This document shows, piece by piece, positions 40,773-50,650 of a DNA stretch of 64,000 nucleotides. Position numbers and translations under genes: made by a program. Source of the DNA: Bin87 sp965207585. Lineage in GTDB: Bacteria; Chloroflexota; Dehalococcoidia; Lucifugimonadales; UBA3495. The notes under the pieces were generated by a model that saw only the letters and a list, made by a program, of their open reading frames with translations, had not been told where the DNA came from and did not search any database. The DNA lies in assembly GCA_965207585.1 (NCBI GenBank), contig CBDBMT010000003.1:186001-250000 (forward strand), written 5' to 3'. The number at the start of each line of letters is the position of its first letter. The first letter of the stretch is position 1.

Positions 40773-40991
40773 TTCCGCTCCGGTTCGTAGGGTGGTTCAC
40801 CGTAGCACCGCCGTTTTGCGGGAGTCAACGAACCGCACGCGCAGTGTGACGGGCTGCCATTGACGGCAATTTGCGGCGCGCATAACATCCGCGCATTCCG
40901 GCGAAACCCGGAGTAATGGCCCCGTCAACCTGCGACTTGCCAAACTTCCCGGCTTAAGAGCTGACGGAATATCTCCAAAGAGCGACTGCCG

Positions 40992-43900
40992 ATGTTTGAT
41001 ACGGCGCTGAAAAAGAAGCGGGTCATCGGCATTCTGCTGTTGGCCGTGATTCTCTCGCTGTTCCTGGCCTTCAACCGCATCCCCAAGCTGGACACGGTTG
41101 AGGCTGATCTGGCCGGCGTCAACGCTCCCCAGGCCGAGTGCTTCCAGGGGTTTTGCATCAACCGGGAGCCGGAAACCGGGTTCTTGGAACGGTGGTGGGA
41201 ATTCTCCACCAGCTACCTGAAGCTGGTGACGGTGGGGATGATTTTCGCGTTCCTCTCCGCGGGCATTACGGAAGTCTTCCTCTTGCCGAATAGCGGTGGC
41301 TCCCGGTTTACTGGTGGCGGCATCAAGGGAGTATTGCGGGGGTTCGCGGTAGGTTCGTCGATGAACCTCTGTTCCGCGTGCATCGTGCCTATCGCCTCGG
41401 CCTTCCGACGGCGCGGCGCCCCGGTGGAAACCGCCATCGCCATCACCCAGGGGTCGTCCACGCTGAACCTGCCCGCGCTGGTGATGGCCGCGCTGGTTTT
41501 CACGCCCATGCTGGCCAGCACGCGAATCGCGGTGAGCGTGGTCGGCGTCCTGCTGCTGGGGCCGCTGGTGGCGCTCCTGCTGCGGCGGCAACTGAGTTTC
41601 AGCGACGCTTTCCGGTTCGGTCGAGCGGAAGGACCGCTCCCGGAGCTGGCCACGTGGCGGGAAACCATCGGCACGGGCCTGAAGGACTGGGCAAAAGCCA
41701 GCCTGAACTACCTGTGGCGATTGGGGCCGGCCATGATCCTGGCCGGGTTCGCCGGCGGCCTGGTGATCCAGTGGATTACGCCGGAAACCGTCGCTGCCTA
41801 CCTGGGCGACGATGTTTCGGGCATCGCCGTTGCCGCCACCCTGGGCATTCTCATCAACGTGCCCTTGCTGTTCGAGATACCACTGGTGGCCGTGCTGATG
41901 CTGGTGGGCATGGGCGCGGCGCCGGCGGCGGCGCTCCTGTTCGGCGCGGCGGCGGCCGGGCCCTTCACCCTTTGGGGCCTATCTCGGGTCATGCCCAAAA
42001 AAGCGGTGGCTGCCTTCGCCGCCGGCACGTGGAGCCTGAGCATGGTCGGAGGCGTGGGCCTGCTGTTCGTCGGCCCGTTCTTCATGGACAATTCCGATTC
42101 CCGCATCGTTTTCACGTCCGACCGGGATGGCGACTTTGAGATCTACTCGATGCTGCCGGACGGCTCCGACCTGAAGCGGCTCACCAACAACTCCGGGTAC
42201 GACGACATGCCCGCCTGGTCGCCCGACGGCAAAAAAATCGCCTTCGTGTCCGACCGTGACGGCAGCCCCGAAATATACGTGATGAACGCCGACGGCTCTC
42301 GCGCGCGTCGGCTCACCAAGGACAACGGCCCGGACAACGTGCTTCCGGCCTGGTCCCCCGACGGCAACCGGATCGCCTGGTCCTCCGAGCGCGACGGCGA
42401 CCGCGAGATCTACGTGATGGATGCCGACGGCTCCAACCCGACCAACCTGACCGAAGACCCGGGTTACGACTCGTCCCCCGCCTGGTCTCCCGACGGTCAG
42501 CGCATCCTGTTCAACACCCGCCGCGACGGGAACCTGGAAATCTACGTAATGGACGCCGACGGCTCCAACCAGATGCGTCTGACCAGGAACGCCACCTCCG
42601 ACGGATTTCCTGCCTGGTCGCCGGATGGCTCCAAGATTGCTTTTTCCTCCAGCCGCACCGGCCGCCGCGCCGTCTACGTCATGGACGCCGACGGTACGGA
42701 CCCGACGCAGCTTACCGGAGACGCCTTCAACGACTACTGGCCGGCGTGGTCCCCCGATGGCGCCCGGATAACGTTCACCAGCGACCGGTACGGCGCACCG
42801 GAGATCATGGTGATGAACGCCGACGGGTCACACCAAGCCAACCTCAGCCACAATCCCGGCGCCGACAACGGCCCGGCGTGGAGACCTGGGAATCTCCCTA
42901 CCCCCAACACTCATGGGCCGCGGATTTCGGCCCTGGATCCTGCGGTTGCGGCCACCTCGGGAGGCAGCCTGGTGACCATCTCCGGTGCCGGCCTGGAGGA
43001 AGGCAGCCGTATCGCCATCGGGGGAGTGGAAGCCACGGTTCTGGAGTTCCTCGACTCGCACACGATGACCGTGGCGGCACCTCAGCACCGGGCCGGCGTC
43101 GTCGATGTGGTGATAACCAATTCCGACGGCCGTTCCGGAACTTTGCCCGGGACATTCACCTACCACCCGCCGATCTTCGCCGACGTGGCGCAAGAAGCCG
43201 ACGTTGCTTTTCAGCACTACCGTGACCCGGTGGATCGGATTCCGTTGGGAGCGGGTGTCGTCGTTTTTGACTTCAACAACGACGGCCGCCAGGACATCTA
43301 CGTTGCGTCCAAACCCTCCTGGAGCGTGTCGCCGGACCAGATCGATGGAGCCAATGCGTTGTACCGGAACGACGGCAACGGATCGTTCACCGATGTCGCC
43401 GAGGAGGCCGGGGTCGACGAGTTGATGGGCTTCTCCAACGGCGGTTGCGCCGCCGATTACGACAACGACGGCGACCAGGACCTCTACGTCACCAACTGGG
43501 GCTCCAGCAAGCTCTTTCGGAACAACGGATCAGGAACCTTCGCTGACGTGACTGACCTTGCCGGATTGGGCGACCCGGACCCCAGCTACCGATCCATGGG
43601 CTGCGCCTGGGGGGATTATGACCAGGACGGCCACCTGGACTTCGTCGTTGTCCGGCACATGGAAGAATCGGACATGGAGGCCTTGGACCTCAGGGTATTC
43701 TACCTTGCGGTGCGACCGTTGAGCCTGTTCCACAACAATGGCGACGGCACCTTCACGGAGGTCTCGCATCTGCTGGGCGACATCGGGTCTCCACAAAAAA
43801 TCCCGGGGGAGTACGGCAACCTGTGGGGAGCCGGGTTCCAGCCGGGCTGGCTCGACTTCGACAATGACGGTGACCCCGATCTGTACGTAGTCAACGACTT

Positions 43901-44783
43901 CGGCCGGGACGCCCAGCCCAACGTGCTGTGGCGCAACGACGGCCCGGCTGCCGACGGGTCCTGGCAATTTGAGGATATTTCCCGCGATTCCCGGGCCGAC
44001 GTCGCCATGTTCGGCATGGGCCTCGCGGTGGGAGATTACGATCTCGACGGGCATTTTGACCTCTACGTCACCAACATTGAGGACAACGTCCTGCTGAAAA
44101 ACAACGGCGACGGCACCACCTTCACCGAAGCGGCCGCCGCCGCCGAGGTCGGAATGGGCGCCTTTCAAAGGCGGCAGCGCGTCAGTTGGGGCACGGTGTT
44201 TTTCGATTATGACAACGACGGTTGGGAAGATCTATACGTCGCCAGCGGCCACCTGGACAGCGATCCGTTCACCAACCACCGCCGCCAACCCAACCTGTTG
44301 CTGCGCAACACTGGTCGGGCCATCTTTGAAGACATGTCGTCCGTCAGCGGCGCCGACGACCGGGGCGTCGGCCGGGGCGTCGCCTACGCCGACTTCAACA
44401 ACGACGGCTGCCTGGACCTGTACCTGGCGAACCTGGGCCTGGCCGGCGATGACGCCCAGAGCGCTCGTCTTTTCCGCAACAGCTGCGCTTGGGATGCGAA
44501 CTGGCTCCAAGTCCGAACCGTGGGCACGACGAGCAACCGGGACGGCATCGGGGCCCGGGTCACGGTGGTTGCTGGCGGCCGCACGCAAATCCGCGAAATC
44601 ACCGCCGGCTCCAGCAACAAGAGCCAGAGTATGCTGCCGGCGCACTTCGGCCTAGGCCGGGCCGCCAAGGCCGACTCCGTGCTGATTCGGTGGCCCACCG
44701 GGATCGTCCAGGCCCTGCATGACGTGCCAGCGAATCAGCGCTTGACCGTTGTTGAGGCGCCGCAGTCGGCGTCTCAGCCGTAA
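40992..44783 (+). CDS. Giant fusion: DUF318/ArsP-like permease + TolB propeller + IPT + FG-GAP propeller + UnbV
   Basis: A 1263-residue single polypeptide. Residues 1-365 form an eight- to ten-segment permease of the UPF0718/DUF318 family (AVGSSMNLCSACIVPIASAF, the CxxC in a membrane loop, and later NVPLLFEIPLVAVLML). Residues 366-640 contain about six TolB/PD40 units (AWSPDGKKIAF, DREIYVMDADGS). An IPT/TIG domain spans 645-735, a VCBS/FG-GAP propeller with many DFNNDGxQDIY calcium loops 750-1160, and an ASPIC/UnbV domain (VLIRWPTGIVQALHDVP) the end. The large extracytosolic head probably senses or binds something for the permease. No start-site ambiguity; no similar operon neighbour. Assembly as one gene is clear from one open frame. 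Confidence 0.88.
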   Translation: MFDTALKKKRVIGILLLAVILSLFLAFNRIPKLDTVEADLAGVNAPQAECFQGFCINREPETGFLERWWEFSTSYLKLVTVGMIFAFLSAGITEVFLLPNSGGSRFTGGGIKGVLRGFAVGSSMNLCSACIVPIASAFRRRGAPVETAIAITQGSSTLNLPALVMAALVFTPMLASTRIAVSVVGVLLLGPLVALLLRRQLSFSDAFRFGRAEGPLPELATWRETIGTGLKDWAKASLNYLWRLGPAMILAGFAGGLVIQWITPETVAAYLGDDVSGIAVAATLGILINVPLLFEIPLVAVLMLVGMGAAPAAALLFGAAAAGPFTLWGLSRVMPKKAVAAFAAGTWSLSMVGGVGLLFVGPFFMDNSDSRIVFTSDRDGDFEIYSMLPDGSDLKRLTNNSGYDDMPAWSPDGKKIAFVSDRDGSPEIYVMNADGSRARRLTKDNGPDNVLPAWSPDGNRIAWSSERDGDREIYVMDADGSNPTNLTEDPGYDSSPAWSPDGQRILFNTRRDGNLEIYVMDADGSNQMRLTRNATSDGFPAWSPDGSKIAFSSSRTGRRAVYVMDADGTDPTQLTGDAFNDYWPAWSPDGARITFTSDRYGAPEIMVMNADGSHQANLSHNPGADNGPAWRPGNLPTPNTHGPRISALDPAVAATSGGSLVTISGAGLEEGSRIAIGGVEATVLEFLDSHTMTVAAPQHRAGVVDVVITNSDGRSGTLPGTFTYHPPIFADVAQEADVAFQHYRDPVDRIPLGAGVVVFDFNNDGRQDIYVASKPSWSVSPDQIDGANALYRNDGNGSFTDVAEEAGVDELMGFSNGGCAADYDNDGDQDLYVTNWGSSKLFRNNGSGTFADVTDLAGLGDPDPSYRSMGCAWGDYDQDGHLDFVVVRHMEESDMEALDLRVFYLAVRPLSLFHNNGDGTFTEVSHLLGDIGSPQKIPGEYGNLWGAGFQPGWLDFDNDGDPDLYVVNDFGRDAQPNVLWRNDGPAADGSWQFEDISRDSRADVAMFGMGLAVGDYDLDGHFDLYVTNIEDNVLLKNNGDGTTFTEAAAAAEVGMGAFQRRQRVSWGTVFFDYDNDGWEDLYVASGHLDSDPFTNHRRQPNLLLRNTGRAIFEDMSSVSGADDRGVGRGVAYADFNNDGCLDLYLANLGLAGDDAQSARLFRNSCAWDANWLQVRTVGTTSNRDGIGARVTVVAGGRTQIREITAGSSNKSQSMLPAHFGLGRAAKADSVLIRWPTGIVQALHDVPANQRLTVVEAPQSASQP

Positions 44784-45181
44784 CGGTTTTCGCTGTTCCA
44801 TGGACGGTCAGGAGCCCCACGCCTCGCGCCCTTGATCGGCGCTGACGCTATTGACATCAGTAATGTTGCTGGGATAAAGTCGGCCTACTTTGCGAAATGC
44901 CCCTATTCCATTCACCAGCCGCACACTACCCGGCACGGAGAACCAACGGTATAGTCGCTTTTCGTAATTATATTCACGATAAACAATCGCAAATCACATA
45001 CCTACATACGATTCCGTATGCCGCGCAACGAGGTGCGGCACGCATATTAGAACGACCGACTGATTTCGCAACCAGATGAATGAGCCAGGCCGGTCGTCGG
45101 CTTTGGCTTCAGGAAACCACGGATGGCAAGCGTCTCGAACACGGGTCGCGGACGTGAAAATCACAGCCTGGAGGTCTGGGA
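44784..45181. other. 398-bp intergenic region with AT-rich core
   Basis: Between the fusion gene and the ABC transporter operon lies a 398-bp stretch without a credible gene. It has an AT-rich core (about 44945-45050) with a TATAGT (44950-44955) and other -10-like hexamers that could drive the operon, but no clean -35/-10 pair. No tRNA or conserved RNA was recognised. Confidence 0.5.
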
Positions 45182-46999
45182 ATGAACCGCTACGGAATGA
45201 AGATTCGATCGGCGTTGATGGTATTGCCAGCGCTGCTGCTCCTGACGTTCATTGCAGCGTGCGGAGGCGCCGAAGCTCCGGCGGAAACCGCTCAGCCCGC
45301 CGCAGCCCAGCCGGCATCCGGGGGCGCGCCGGCCGCCGCCGCTCAGCCCACCGCCATGCCCGCGTCCCAGGATCAGCCCAGCGGCAACGTCGTGGACGAG
45401 AGCCAGCTGCCGACGGACAAGATCATCCTGGGGTTGATCACGCCTATTGATGATACCGTCGTGCCGTGGCAGGGTGGGGTCGACTTCGTGTACCAGCACA
45501 GTCCGTTCATGGAATACCTGGTGCAACTGGATCCCTACACCAGCGAATGGATCCCCATGCTGGCAAAATCGTGGGAGATGAACGCCACCGGCGACGTTTG
45601 GACCTTCGAGCTGGAACAGGGCATTCAGTTCCATCGGGGGTTTGGCGAGTTCACCGCCGCGGACGTGGAGCACAGCTTCAAGCTGACCTGCCAGAAGGGC
45701 ACCCGCGCCAGCTACAAGGGCGGCATCTGCAACGTTGACCACGTGGAGACCCTGGATCCCTATAACATCCGGGTTCACATGGTGAAGCCCTCCGCCGAGT
45801 ATCTGTTCTATGCCGCCGAGTCCGCGGGCAACATGATCTACAGCAAGGCCCAGTGCGATGGGGCCGGCGGGTTCGACGATGCGGAGAACGTCGCCAGCCA
45901 GGGCTGCACCGACGAGTATTACAACAACCTGGCCGGCACCGGTCCGTACCAGTACGAGGGCCGCGTTCCCGAAGTCCACGTCGACTACTCGCTGGCCTTC
46001 CCTGATGGACACTGGCGGCACGATCCGGTTTACCCCGAAATGCGCAACACCTGGGTGCTGGAAGAGTCCACTCGCCTGGCCCAGTTTCGCGCCGAGGAAA
46101 CGCACATGACCGAGGTCAACCGGGACCTGGGCGACAAGCTGGAAGCAGAGGAAGACGGCAAGTTCAAGATCATACCCAGCACCGGCCCCGCCCAGCAGAC
46201 GGCCTTCCGTTTCGGCGGCATGTTCTACGGCGACGCGGAAAACTACGACCCCGACTTCCCGGTGACCGCGCCGGGCGAAATCGGGATCAAGGTGCGCAAG
46301 GCGCTGAACAAGGCCGTAGACCGCGAGACCTTCAAGCAGGAACTCTACAAGGGCCGCGTATGGGACTCCAAGGTGCACGCTTTCCATCCCACCCTGACCG
46401 CCTGGAGCACCAAGTGGGACGACGACTGGGAGGAGGAATACGGCTACGACCTGGAAGCGTCCAAGCAGCTCCTGGCTGAGGCCGGCTACCCCGAAGGATT
46501 CAAGATCACGGTTCCGATGTATCCCTTCCCCGGCGCACCTGAACTTCCCCAGATCGCCCAGTTCATGCAGCTGGCCTGGGCGGAGATCGGAGTGGAATTG
46601 GAACTCCGCGACGAAGACCGCGCAGCCGTGGTTGCCCGGCGTCGGAACAAGTCCAACCACGAAACCGCCCTGGCAACCACGCCTTCATTCAAGGCGGTGG
46701 AAGCGCAGATCATGCTGTTCAACACTCCCAAGGAAGACGGCGGAGTGGTCTTCATGTACGAGACTGCCGAACTGCAAGAGTTGTATCACGAGTTGCAGGT
46801 AACGGTGGACCCGGTTGAGCGTGAAAAGGTGCTGTACCAGATCGGCGACATCAAGTTCTACCATCACGAGTGGATACCGCTCTTCTGGGTGCCCATCGAG
46901 ACGATAGTCAACACCGAATACATCTGCGGATGGCCCTTCCCAGGTTGGGAGGGTGGTGACCTCGGCAGCAACGAGCTGATTGAGGGTCCGCCTTGCTGA
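45182..46999 (+). CDS. ABC transporter substrate-binding lipoprotein (peptide/nickel family 5)
   Basis: A 605-residue extracytoplasmic solute-binding protein. Lipobox IAAC with Cys27 follows an N-terminal hydrophobic stretch; a Pro/Ala-rich linker extends to about residue 75. Family marks are the strand near MEYLVQLDPYTSEWIPMLAKSW, the helix-strand FTAADVEHSFKLTCQKGT, and the late FYHHEWIPLFWVPI. These proteins bind oligopeptides, nickel or related ligands and deliver them to the permease pair. GGAGG lies upstream of the ATG. It is the first gene of a three-gene operon, with 116 bp to the first permease. Confidence 0.92.
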   Translation: MNRYGMKIRSALMVLPALLLLTFIAACGGAEAPAETAQPAAAQPASGGAPAAAAQPTAMPASQDQPSGNVVDESQLPTDKIILGLITPIDDTVVPWQGGVDFVYQHSPFMEYLVQLDPYTSEWIPMLAKSWEMNATGDVWTFELEQGIQFHRGFGEFTAADVEHSFKLTCQKGTRASYKGGICNVDHVETLDPYNIRVHMVKPSAEYLFYAAESAGNMIYSKAQCDGAGGFDDAENVASQGCTDEYYNNLAGTGPYQYEGRVPEVHVDYSLAFPDGHWRHDPVYPEMRNTWVLEESTRLAQFRAEETHMTEVNRDLGDKLEAEEDGKFKIIPSTGPAQQTAFRFGGMFYGDAENYDPDFPVTAPGEIGIKVRKALNKAVDRETFKQELYKGRVWDSKVHAFHPTLTAWSTKWDDDWEEEYGYDLEASKQLLAEAGYPEGFKITVPMYPFPGAPELPQIAQFMQLAWAEIGVELELRDEDRAAVVARRRNKSNHETALATTPSFKAVEAQIMLFNTPKEDGGVVFMYETAELQELYHELQVTVDPVEREKVLYQIGDIKFYHHEWIPLFWVPIETIVNTEYICGWPFPGWEGGDLGSNELIEGPPC

Positions 47000-47115
47000 T
47001 CCCCAGCCAGTCTGATCAATAACCGGTTTGAAAGCGCCGCGACTGCCGGGGAACCGACGGTCGCGGTGCGCGAATTGGGAATAGCCACGGCTGAACCCTG
47101 GGGCAGGAGTTAGGG

Positions 47116-48036
47116 ATGCAACGGTACATCATTATGCGTATCCTCCAGGCGATCCTCGTCCTGGTGGTGGTCAGCGTGATTGCTTTCGCCCTGGGCCACG
47201 CCGGCGGCAACCCCCTGGACGCCATTCTGCCGGACGACGCCGACGCCCAGGTGCGGGCAGACCTGGAGGAATTCTGGGGCATCAACAGGCCGTTGCACGA
47301 GCAGTACTTCACCTACGTGTGGAACGCGGTACGGGGCGACTTCGGCGATTCGTTCAAGTACCCCAACTTCACCGTAGCCGAACTGATCAGCGACCGATTC
47401 GTAGCCACCATTCAGTTGGCGGGAGCCGGCATCCTGGTGGCAGTGGTCATCGGTTTGCCCGTCGGCGTCCTGACGGCAACCTATCGGGACACCGTCTTTG
47501 ACTGGACGGGCAAGGTGGTGGCCCTGTTGGGTCAATCCCTGCCCGTGTTCTGGCTCGGGATCGTCCTGATGTGGATCTTTGCCGTGCAACTGGACTGGTT
47601 TCCAACCTCGGGCAAGGGGGGCATCAGGAACCTGATCCTGCCGGCAATCGCTATCGGCTGGTTCCAGGTGGCGGCAATGCTCCGCCTGGTGCGGTCGTCC
47701 ATGCTGGACGTCCTGGACAGCGAGTACGTGAAACTGGCCCGCATCAAGGGTCTACCCGAGCGGAAGATCATCTGGAAGCACTGCTTGCGGAATGCCGCCA
47801 TTGCGCCGTTGACCTACTTCGCCATCACATTGGGGTCGCTGATGGTCGGCTCGGTTTCCATCGAAACGGTGTTCCAATGGCCCGGCCTGGGGTTCCTGCT
47901 GTTCAACGCCGCCCGCGCCAGTGACTACGCACTGCTCCAGGGCATAATGCTCACCTTCACCACCATCTACATCATCGCCAATTTATTGGTGGACATAGCC
48001 TATGCCTACCTCGACCCGCGCATTCGGTACACTTAA
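47116..48036 (+). CDS. ABC transporter permease (DppB/OppB-like)
   Basis: A 306-residue inner-membrane permease with six predicted segments: RYIIMRILQAILVLVVVSVIAFALGH at the N-terminus is the DppB hallmark, and GMILTF-like later helices follow. The EAA loop that contacts the ATPase reads YVKLARIKGLPERKIIWKHCLRNA near residue 205. It pairs with the following permease to form the channel for the substrate-binding protein upstream. A ribosome binding site is weak (GGAGTTAGG). Position in the operon is fixed by spacing (116 bp from the lipoprotein, 31 bp to the next gene). Confidence 0.93.
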   Translation: MQRYIIMRILQAILVLVVVSVIAFALGHAGGNPLDAILPDDADAQVRADLEEFWGINRPLHEQYFTYVWNAVRGDFGDSFKYPNFTVAELISDRFVATIQLAGAGILVAVVIGLPVGVLTATYRDTVFDWTGKVVALLGQSLPVFWLGIVLMWIFAVQLDWFPTSGKGGIRNLILPAIAIGWFQVAAMLRLVRSSMLDVLDSEYVKLARIKGLPERKIIWKHCLRNAAIAPLTYFAITLGSLMVGSVSIETVFQWPGLGFLLFNAARASDYALLQGIMLTFTTIYIIANLLVDIAYAYLDPRIRYT

Positions 48037-48067
48037 AGCCAACAGGATGTAAGCGAGGACAACAGCC

Positions 48068-48946
48068 ATGGCCATAGCACTGCCAGAACTCAGCAGCCCA
48101 CGCCCGCCATCCCGAATTGGCCATTACACGAGGGAAGTGCTCCGCTACCCGGTCATTCCAGTGGCCGTCCTGGTGATAGTGCTGCTCATCCCGGCTCTCG
48201 GCGCCAATTGGCTCGCTCCCTACGATCCGCTGAAGGGCGACATGACGAATCGCTTTGCGGAACCGTCGGCGCAGCACTGGTTCGGCACCGACGACATTGG
48301 ACGGGACGTCCTCAGCCGGGTCATGCACGGAGCCCGCGTGTCGTTGCTGGTGGCCAGCGTGGCCATATTGATATCGGGGTTGATCGGTACGTCCTTCGGC
48401 ATTGTGTCCGCCTTTTACGGCGGGTGGGCCGACAACCTGATGATGCGCCTCGTCGACATCTCGCTGTCCCTGCCCATCATCGTGGTGGCCATCGTGGTGG
48501 CGGCCATGGCCGGCCCCAGCATGAAGATACTGATCGCCGTGCTGGTGTTGAGCCAATGGTCCCGCTACGCTCGGCTGGTTCGCGGCGAAGCGCTGACCAT
48601 CAGGGCGCAGGACTACATCTCCCGAGCCCGGGTGGCCGGAGCGTCCAACTTCCGGATCATGCTCCGCTACATCTTCCCGAACATCGTCAACACAATAGTG
48701 GTGCTGGCCACTCTGCAAGTCGGCTTCGTCATCGTGCTGGAAGCGACGCTGAGTTTCCTCGGCGCCGGCATCTCCCGCCCGACCCCGGCCTGGGGCGTGA
48801 TGGTGGCCGACGGACGGTCGTTCGTGACCGATGCCTGGTGGCTATCTTTCTTCCCCGGCCTGGCCATCCTGCTCACCGTGCTGTCCATGAACCTGCTGGG
48901 CGACTGGCTGCGCGACAAGCTGGACCCGAAGCAGCGGAACCTGTAG
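48068..48946 (+). CDS. ABC transporter permease (DppC/OppC-like)
   Basis: A 292-residue permease. The N-terminal region has the OppC/DppC pattern HWFGTDDIGRDVLSRVMHGARVSLLVA and later segments IIVVAIVVAAMAGPSMK; the EAA loop reads ISRARVAGASNFRIMLRYIFPNI. Together with the DppB-like protein it forms a peptide-type transport channel. No DppD/DppF ATPase genes follow, so the ATPases must be encoded elsewhere or shared with another system. The spacing to the PQQ-propeller gene is 177 bp, so the operon probably ends here. Confidence 0.93.
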   Translation: MAIALPELSSPRPPSRIGHYTREVLRYPVIPVAVLVIVLLIPALGANWLAPYDPLKGDMTNRFAEPSAQHWFGTDDIGRDVLSRVMHGARVSLLVASVAILISGLIGTSFGIVSAFYGGWADNLMMRLVDISLSLPIIVVAIVVAAMAGPSMKILIAVLVLSQWSRYARLVRGEALTIRAQDYISRARVAGASNFRIMLRYIFPNIVNTIVVLATLQVGFVIVLEATLSFLGAGISRPTPAWGVMVADGRSFVTDAWWLSFFPGLAILLTVLSMNLLGDWLRDKLDPKQRNL

Positions 48947-49123
48947 TCATACCGGCGCTGTCATCAGTGAGCCCACAATCCATTGAGGCAGTCAGACGAT
49001 CGACCGGCGCGGGTGCGGTTTGCGCATCCGCGCCGTCGTTTGCCCTCCGCGCCACCATGTCGACAACCGGACCGGACACGGCCCTGTTGCCGCAACGCCC
49101 GCTGACAGGCTAATCTATTCTCG

Positions 49124-50575
49124 ATGAACGAAGCTACCCAACCCAACGCCGGATCAAGCAGCGCCGCGGTTTGCGGCTGGTGCGGGGCCGAAGATCAGGA
49201 GCCGGGGCAACCTTGCCGGGAGTGCGACCGCACGGTCGCCAACCTTCCCGAATGGGCGCAGGATGACCCACAGGGACGACGATGGTTGACCCGGCGGCGC
49301 CTGATTCGAACCGGGGTGATCGTCGCCGTGCTCCTGTTCCTGGCGTGGCTGTATTACCCGTTCTTCCCAAACCCGATCAAACTGCTGTTCAACTCGCCCA
49401 GCACCATGCTCAGCTCGGCTTCCCTGCCGGACCAATGGTCCATGGTTGGCCGGGACCTCCAGCTCACTCGTCACGTACCCACCGTGGCTGCCCAGCCGGC
49501 AGGACAGGTTGCCTGGTCCCATGACCTGGGCACTCCGACCCGGGCCGCTCCTATCGTGCACGACGGCGTGGTGTACGTGGGCGGGTTTTTCAGGATCATC
49601 GCCCTGGAGGCGTCGACGGGCCAGCAGCTCTGGGAAGTGACCGTACCCAGCCCTCTCGACCATTCCATGGCGCTCGCCGGTGACCTGCTCTACGTGGGCC
49701 TCACCGACCATCGGGTCGTGGCGGTTGACCTGAACACACAGCAATTCCAATGGTCGTATAAGACCGAAGGCCCCATCGCCTCGTCGCCGATCGTGGCCGA
49801 CGGTATCGTATACGCAGGATCGGGGGACAGTTCGCTTTACGCACTGGACGCGGCGAGCGGGAAAGTTCTGTGGAACGAGAAAATCGCAGGCGAAGTGCGC
49901 GCCGCGCCGGCCGTCAGCGACGGGCACGTTTACGCCGCCGACAACCTCGGCAACCTCTACGTATTCGACGCCCGGACGGGTCAGAGCAAGTTGCGCTTCC
50001 GCACCGAGGGCAACACCAAGGCATCGCCGGTGATAGCTAACGGACTGGCGTACTTTCCGTCGGGGGGACAAGTGCACGCCGTGGATGCTGACGCCCGGGA
50101 GATCGCCGGTGAATATCAGTTCAAGCTGGTCTGGAAGCAGTTCTGGGACTGGAAAGTGCCGGGCGTGCCGCAGCCGCCGGCGCAAAAGGGCAGAATGTGG
50201 CTGTTTGATCCCGATTTCGCGTTTGATCGCGCCACGGGGCGCTGGACCACGACCGGAGTGGTGGCAACGCCGTCGGTCGCGGCCGATTCGCTATATGCCG
50301 GGAGTTTCAACGGCGGTTTCTACGCGGCGGACGCGATTTCCGGCACGGAGAAGTGGCGGTTCGAGGCCGACGGCCCCATATTCGGGTCGCCGATTGTGGT
50401 GGGAGATCGGGTCTACTTCGGTACCGAGGCCGGGACTTTCTACGCCCTGGACCGGTCCAATGGCGAACCGATCTGGCTGCTTCCCCTGGGAACCGGCATC
50501 AACATCTCCCCGGTCTTCGCGGACGGGCGCCTGTACGTGAGGACCAACGACGGCCTGCTGCACGCTATCGAGTAA
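49124..50575 (+). CDS. Membrane-anchored PQQ-like beta-propeller protein with an N-terminal zinc ribbon
   Basis: A 483-residue protein. CGWC at residues 17-20 and CREC at 31-34 form a cytosolic zinc ribbon, followed by a membrane segment (VIVAVLLFLAWLYYPFF, about 64-80). The rest is a propeller of repeats such as IVHDGVVYVGGFFRIIALEASTGQQLWE and VVGDRVYFGTEAGTFYALD, the PQQ/WD-type pattern found in BamB and quinoprotein dehydrogenases. It lacks the active residues of PQQ enzymes, so a scaffold or BamB-like role is more likely. It faces outward, anchored at the inner membrane. It stands alone on the plus strand; the next gene is convergent. Confidence 0.85.
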   Translation: MNEATQPNAGSSSAAVCGWCGAEDQEPGQPCRECDRTVANLPEWAQDDPQGRRWLTRRRLIRTGVIVAVLLFLAWLYYPFFPNPIKLLFNSPSTMLSSASLPDQWSMVGRDLQLTRHVPTVAAQPAGQVAWSHDLGTPTRAAPIVHDGVVYVGGFFRIIALEASTGQQLWEVTVPSPLDHSMALAGDLLYVGLTDHRVVAVDLNTQQFQWSYKTEGPIASSPIVADGIVYAGSGDSSLYALDAASGKVLWNEKIAGEVRAAPAVSDGHVYAADNLGNLYVFDARTGQSKLRFRTEGNTKASPVIANGLAYFPSGGQVHAVDADAREIAGEYQFKLVWKQFWDWKVPGVPQPPAQKGRMWLFDPDFAFDRATGRWTTTGVVATPSVAADSLYAGSFNGGFYAADAISGTEKWRFEADGPIFGSPIVVGDRVYFGTEAGTFYALDRSNGEPIWLLPLGTGINISPVFADGRLYVRTNDGLLHAIE

Positions 50576-50650
50576 CCGGCCGCCCCGCTCAGCGCTGACG
50601 CATACCGGCGCGACTTTGCTGGCCGCGCCGGCCCACGCTCGCGACCGCGA

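Noticed and set aside
39552..40790. A 412-codon plus-strand frame opposite the MFS gene
   Set aside because: Antisense to a well-supported twelve-segment transporter; its predicted protein is rich in His, Arg, Gln and Glu without motifs.
44784..45181. Structured RNA or small gene in the intergenic gap before the ABC operon
   Set aside because: No cloverleaf, no known RNA motif and no frame with a credible start and composition was found.
45161..46660. A 499-codon minus-strand frame over the substrate-binding protein
   Set aside because: Shadow of a strongly supported lipoprotein gene; no motif, no ribosome binding site.
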